NCBI RefSeq assembly: GCF_921293095.1
Contig: NC_060247.1
Coordinates: forward strand, 56,765,111 to 56,829,110
DNA: 64,000 bases
Origin: Ischnura elegans
Lineage: Eukaryota; Arthropoda; Insecta; Odonata; Coenagrionidae
Direction of reading: 5' to 3'
The translations under genes were made by a program, and so were the position numbers. The first letter of the stretch is position 1, and each line of letters begins with the position of its first letter. Shown piece by piece: positions 59,214 to 64,000 of the stretch. A model generated the notes under the pieces. It was given only the letters and a program-made list of their open reading frames with translations. It did not search any database and was not told the DNA's origin.

Positions 59214-59449
59214 AGGCCTGTTTACACGATACATTAACACGTACGAGTTAATGTAGGTTTGCGTGAATGATTTTTGTGGACCGGAACGGAACATGTACAA
59301 ATGCATGAACCAAATTAGAACAGGTTCTATTTTCTGTGCATGCATTCCCACAAGTTGGGTAGTTACACGGTGCATTTTGGCGTTCATTCTCGCGTTCATA
59401 CATTTAGACATTAACCCGTACATGTTAATGTACCGTGTAAACAGGCCTG
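59214..59449. mobile_element. Miniature inverted-repeat element with CAGGCCTGTTTACAC ends
   Basis: 236 bases. CAGGCCTGTTTACACG at the left is repeated inverted at the right, and the inverted similarity continues as ATTAAC and TTAATG blocks (about 45 bases). No coding capacity; the target duplication is not resolved, so the superfamily is open. Its right end is 11 bases from the hAT element at 59461. Confidence 0.75.
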
Positions 59450-59460
59450 AAAGATGTAGA

Positions 59461-59800
59461 CAGTGGCGGATCCAGGATAGGGACAAGGGGGGGCTAAGTA
59501 ACCTCCTAGCAGTACTGGGGATCAGAGCAAAATTACCATTCCATCTAGTGTAAATTGGATACCCATGGAGGGGAGGATCTGCCATTGGTTTGTAACAAAC
59601 CAAAATCGTAAAACAGGACCTAATTTTAGGGCAACTTTTATTTCAGTTTGTTAAAGTAGGTAAGTATATCTGAAAATACATATGTCAAAATACATATGTA
59701 CAAAGTGGCAACCTCCAAAAATTTTGATTTAATCTAGAGTGTGTTTCAACCCAATGGAGGGGAGGGTATACCCCCCCCCACCCCCATTGATCTGCCACTG
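59461..59800. mobile_element. hAT miniature element, 8-bp target duplication 6 of 8
   Basis: 340 bases with ends CAGTGGCGGATCCAGG and, inverted, CAGTGGCAGATCAATGG, a common hAT terminus. Flanks GATGTAGA (59453-59460) and GTGGTAGA (59801-59808) agree at 6 of 8. Runs of G and C lie near both ends. Non-coding. Confidence 0.75.
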
Positions 59801-61009
59801 GTGGTAGAACTAGAAATGATACATAAATTTAAGTAATCTACTGGCCACATGGCAGATTTTCTTGAAAGTTCCATCACTTATGCTGTAGAATTCCCACTCC
59901 TAACCCTATTCTTCATAAGGCTAACCTATGTCAAACTTCTCCACTTGTTATCAATGGACAGGAATGTCTCTATGGCCTCTGAAGTCCTCAGAGAAATCTA
60001 TTTAGCATATAAATGTTCTTGGGACATGAAAACTCTCATCTGTTTCTCGTAACTCTAGCTTCACTCCCAAATGTGTAGGCCATACAATAACAACATTTAT
60101 GCCTACAAACAAAATTATTCAATATCTCAACATGCATACCAGCCGACAGTCCTTCCTTTCCTCAATCATGTTGAGTAACTTGATGAAGTTGATTGTTTCT
60201 GGTGATACTTTAAGGAATTTACTGAACATTTTGGATGAAAAATTAAACTTTGTTTTTCATTCAAAATGTTGAGCAAATTCATTTTTCTCCCTGCCCATAA
60301 CACAATCTCATGTAATTATGATTTATTAGGGTTCCTGTCCATTATTTGCAATGAAATAATGGACAAAGGCCCTTTTCCTCCCTTCACCAATGCACCTTCC
60401 TTTGCTGGTGTTATTCTTTTCTTCACCTCTTTACTATCAAGCAGTTGCCCTTCAGATCTCAACCTGATTTAGCAAATATCTCAGGGTCTTGGATTACATG
60501 CTCTTATTTTCTATGCTTATTTCTACTTAATTTGGCTTTCACTAACTATTGAGTTAATTTTAGAGTGGTCCGAATTCATACTTCATCAATGAAATACATA
60601 GCTTACTTAATACAACCACCAATGCCTGGAGACTTTTCTAGAAACTAAAAATTATTAATGTCTGGTCTTAAGTAATTTTAGTTACCTCAACTTTCACTAC
60701 GAAGACTCCTGAATATGCATAAAAATTAAGAAATTTCAATGCACTTGTCTTCCACCTTACCTAATCTTATTCTTAAACAACCTTTCTTTTGATATGTTTA
60801 ACACCAGCAGACATTTAGAATTCCTTTTAAAACTAAATGAAAGTCTATTGTATCCGGATTACCTAATAATACTTTTTAATGGCAAAACTACACACATTTA
60901 GGTTGGGATTCAAGTCCATGAGCTCCTTGATCCACTACTGAAAGCAATATAAAATCAATGGTAAAAGTCAGGAGGAGAAAAATTGAAAAGTATACTTAGG
61001 GACTCATGA

Positions 61010-61930
61010 CTACGCATAAGGACACTGGGTGGGTCCACTGGGTTGCAGATAGTGGGTCAACCAACAACAAGTAAAACAACAGCTTTCTCCTGAGTAAAAT
61101 ATGCCAGAGGTAAATTAGTGCTCCACTAGGATTTGCAGATAGGGATAACCCAATAGGATACATTGGCCAAAGGAGATTAGATTATGAAGATAGGAACTTG
61201 GAATGTGAGATCACTTCCAACCTGCAGAAGACTGGAGAACCTGAAGGAGGAAATTTTAAGAATGAAACTGAATATATCTACCAGGAATCAGTGAAATGAA
61301 GATGTCAGAAGAGGGAGACTTATGGAGTGGAAGCTACAGCATAATACACACTGCATCTCTAAATGGCAATGCAGAAGTTGAGATACTGTTCAGAAAAATT
61401 GCTCAAACGGGAGTGAAAAGCTTTCTGCAGTGTAATAAAAGGATAAAAATCCAACATCGGGCTATGGAGATGAAGAGGTAGACATTCAGGAGGATATCAT
61501 AGAGGCAATCAAACCGGGAGGAGGGGCAGAAGTATTGTTATTTTTGAAGATTGGGACATCACCATTAGAGAAGGCCAAGATACAAGAATAACTGGAGAAC
61601 ATGGTTTGGCAAAAAACCAAATGAAAGAGGAGAAAGATTACTGGAATTCTGCACAGACTATGAGCTAGTCATTGCTTAAACATTCTTCAAAAATAATAAC
61701 CAAAGAAGATACACATGGAAAAAATCCAGGAGATGTGAGAAGATTTCAAATACATTACATCTTGGTGAAGCAGGGGAAACCCGAAGAAAGAATGCAAAAG
61801 CTATTCCCAGGCAGATATAAATAGCAACCACAATTGAGCACTAATGAAATGCAACCGAAAATTCAAGAAATTGAAGAGAACTGAGATGAACACATGGCAA
61901 GTAGAAAAAATGAAGTGTCTTTTGTATCAA
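61010..61930 (+). mobile_element. Decayed LINE, endonuclease (APE) domain remnant
   Basis: From an ATG at 61184 the plus strand reads KIGTWNVRSL, the start of the APE-type endonuclease of RTE/CR1-like non-LTR retrotransposons. Later pieces fit the same domain in order but in shifting frames: EEGDLWSGSYSIIHT near 61300, ERGERLLEFCTDYELVIA near 61630, and NTWQVEKMKCL near 61900. Many stops and frame changes separate them, and reverse transcriptase is absent, so this is an old 3'-truncated or eroded copy. The upstream 170 bases may be its 5' UTR. Confidence 0.7.
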
Positions 61931-63329
61931 TATTCTAAGTAATCCATACATTCAAAAGATATAGTAAGGAGAAGTCAAACACTAAAGCATTGAGGCTTTG
62001 ATTGGAGAGGGTAAGAAGGAAGAAGAGGGTATGGCTATAATATTGTTTAGTTGTAAAATCAAAGTTTAATAATTGAGTTTCGAAGGTTTTTTTTAAAGAA
62101 AATGGTCATGGTCCCCAACACGTTTTCCTTGAAATGGGGCTAAAGTAACAATTCTCTATGATGACATGAGGAAAACAATGGCAATGGAATAATTATAGAC
62201 AACAATTCTTGTTGACGACATGAAATAAACAAAAGGAGTCATGTAATCAAAATAGTGGAGCTCGGTTGTACATGTCGTCACTCTCGATTTTTCATCCTGC
62301 ATGCTTATCAATTGTGTTTGTAATTTGATTTTATGAAGTAATGGTACATATCATAGCTCCCAAATTTTTCTATGTAATTACCCATGACATTGTCTTTCCT
62401 TGATTTGTGAAGCAAAAGTGAACATTTCAAGTTCCATTTGTCTGTAACTACCTATTCAGCAACATAGGGCGTAATCGACATATCTGAACCAATATAAAAT
62501 TTTAGAAAACCGTTTATCCGTTAACAACTTGCCTTCAAAGTCATCTATGATAATTTCAGCCAGGACAAGAGTGAGAGGTGATTCTATGGCAAGCACGTTC
62601 ATCTGAATGTAATATTTGCCCTCAAATAAAATAAAATTTTAGGAAACACACAGTTTGAGCAGTGAATAGATTTCTTTGGTGAGGGAGGTTCACAGTGGTT
62701 CTGTTTAACAAATTTTCAGCATGCAAAAGAGCTTTGAATGAGGGAAATGAGGAAATAGATTGCAAAAATAAAAAGAAAACAGCTAAGCATTGGGCAGTAT
62801 GATGATTGGAAGAAGCTGTTTGTCTCAAGAAACAGAGATGACAACTGCAAATAATGGTTTAAACCTTGACAGCTGGTGGTAAACTGTATTTAACCTATGA
62901 GCCAGCAAATTCATAGGGGCATTGACACTAGCTATAACTGGTGTGATGGAACATCTTGTTTGTGAAGTTTTGGTAAACCACACACAATCATGTATTGAAA
63001 ATGGTCCTGTGAATAACACTGCATATGGAAAATTGCCAGTAAGTTTTAATTAACAATATGATGAGAATTTCATTAAGCAATAATCTATATTAACTGAATG
63101 GGTGAAACTTCTGTACATGAGAAAGGAAAATGATGAGGATATATAATAGTTAAGATAGACAAAAAAAGGTTGAACAAAGGAGGAAAGAGTGGTATATGAT
63201 GATGGTATGGGACTATATATAGTCAACAGCGACAGAGGGCTCTTTGGATAATGAAGGTAAGAAAAGAGGTGAACATGGATATCCCACCTGATCTTCCTAA
63301 AGAACTTAGTAAAGGAATGGTACGGTATT

Positions 63330-63560
63330 TGTAGGAGGCAATCGACAGTTAAGTTATTTGGGCTATTAGGAAGGATAGAGGCGGGGTAGAGGGACCACGA
63401 CTTAACGTCCAATTCAACAGACGGATGGCTGTTCTGTCTGTGCCCTCTACAAAGCACTCAAGCAGGGATCCAATAAATTCCTGCCACCACTAGGATTAGA
63501 ACCCTGGTCCACTGGAAAGTTTGAAAGGAAAAAGAAAGACACCCTTAAGCATCACATAAG
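63330..63560 (-). mobile_element. Possible SINE, minus strand
   Basis: On the minus strand GGTTCTAATCC (63493-63503, one mismatch to a B box) is followed by a body containing GGACGTTAAGTCGTGGTCC. No A box or tail could be fixed. A 135-codon open frame at 63050-63457 overlaps it and is probably chance. Weak call. Confidence 0.3.
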
Positions 63561-64000
63561 GAGGAATCATGGCCTGAAGAGTTTGTGAAGACATTCTGCC
63601 TTCCATTCTAATTAACTAACTAACTTAAGGTAATTATAAAGTTAATATCGCCATACGAATACTAACATAAATTTAAGAAGGGAAGTTTAGCCTAAAAACA
63701 GCTAAAAAACGCTGCAACTAGTATATTCGTATCCTGTTTATTAATTTTGTTATTCTTTAAAGATCTCTCAGATGGAAAACGTGGAATTCTCCACTGAAAT
63801 TGAGATAAAACTAAAAATGCGCTTTTAAATTAATTACTTACTTCATACTCTTGAAAATGCATAACTGGTATTGAAAATAATGATGCTATCAATTCTCCAG
63901 TCTCTTTTTGTTATTTAGTATTTATTTTCGACTCACTATAACTCAAGGGAAAATAATTTCAGGATGTACGGACTGAGAAATCATTCTGCAATATTATAGA

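Noticed and set aside
63050-63457. 135-codon open frame on the minus strand
   Set aside because: No recognisable domain, low-complexity Ser/Tyr/Phe-rich content, and it overlaps a possible SINE; likely chance.

Overview
The window is nuclear DNA of an animal, most likely an insect. It is AT-rich, its genes are split by short and long GT-AG introns, it has no operons, and its introns and spacers are packed with arthropod-style transposable elements: tRNA-derived SINEs, hAT miniature elements, pogo/Tigger, mariner, Helitron, Penelope-like pieces and LINE remnants. The species cannot be fixed from the sequence.

Four conserved housekeeping genes are present, and every exon junction below was checked for reading-frame continuity. 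(1) 1437-9837, plus strand: the C-terminal 414 residues of mitochondrial intermediate peptidase (MIPEP), including the zinc site; its 5' exons lie outside the window. (2) 15673-36143, minus strand: complete cullin-4 (CUL4), 14 exons and 800 residues, with the neddylation lysine and one GC-AG intron. (3) 37714-45176, plus strand: complete GPI mannosyltransferase 4 (PIGZ/SMP3), 5 exons and 688 residues. (4) 50893-55830, minus strand: complete mitochondrial lipoyltransferase 1 (LIPT1), 6 exons and 431 residues. MIPEP and CUL4 converge, CUL4 and PIGZ are head to head across about 1.6 kb, and PIGZ and LIPT1 converge across 5.7 kb. The genes share no pathway. MIPEP and LIPT1 are both mitochondrial, CUL4 is a ubiquitin ligase scaffold and PIGZ is an ER enzyme.

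The rest is intron and spacer. MIPEP intron 4 (3827-8946) holds a minus-strand Helitron remnant interrupted by a Tigger element (3984-5904) and a 670-bp inverted-repeat element. CUL4 intron 10 (18098-24808) holds a SINE, a second Helitron 3' end broken by a LINE tail, and two inverted-repeat elements of about 1.8 kb. PIGZ intron 3 (39248-43175) holds three hAT-type miniature elements and a near-perfect hairpin. PIGZ intron 4 holds a 209-bp tandem duplication. LIPT1 intron 2 holds an internally deleted mariner, and LIPT1 intron 5 holds a long imperfect palindrome. The last 8 kb has no recognisable host gene but contains three miniature elements and a decayed LINE endonuclease.

No CRISPR array, defence system, gene cluster or retrovirus was seen. 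The least ordinary signals are the hairpins and the Penelope-like motifs that resemble hammerhead ribozyme cores, the non-canonical CUL4 splice donor, and the miniature elements with perfect 8-bp target duplications.
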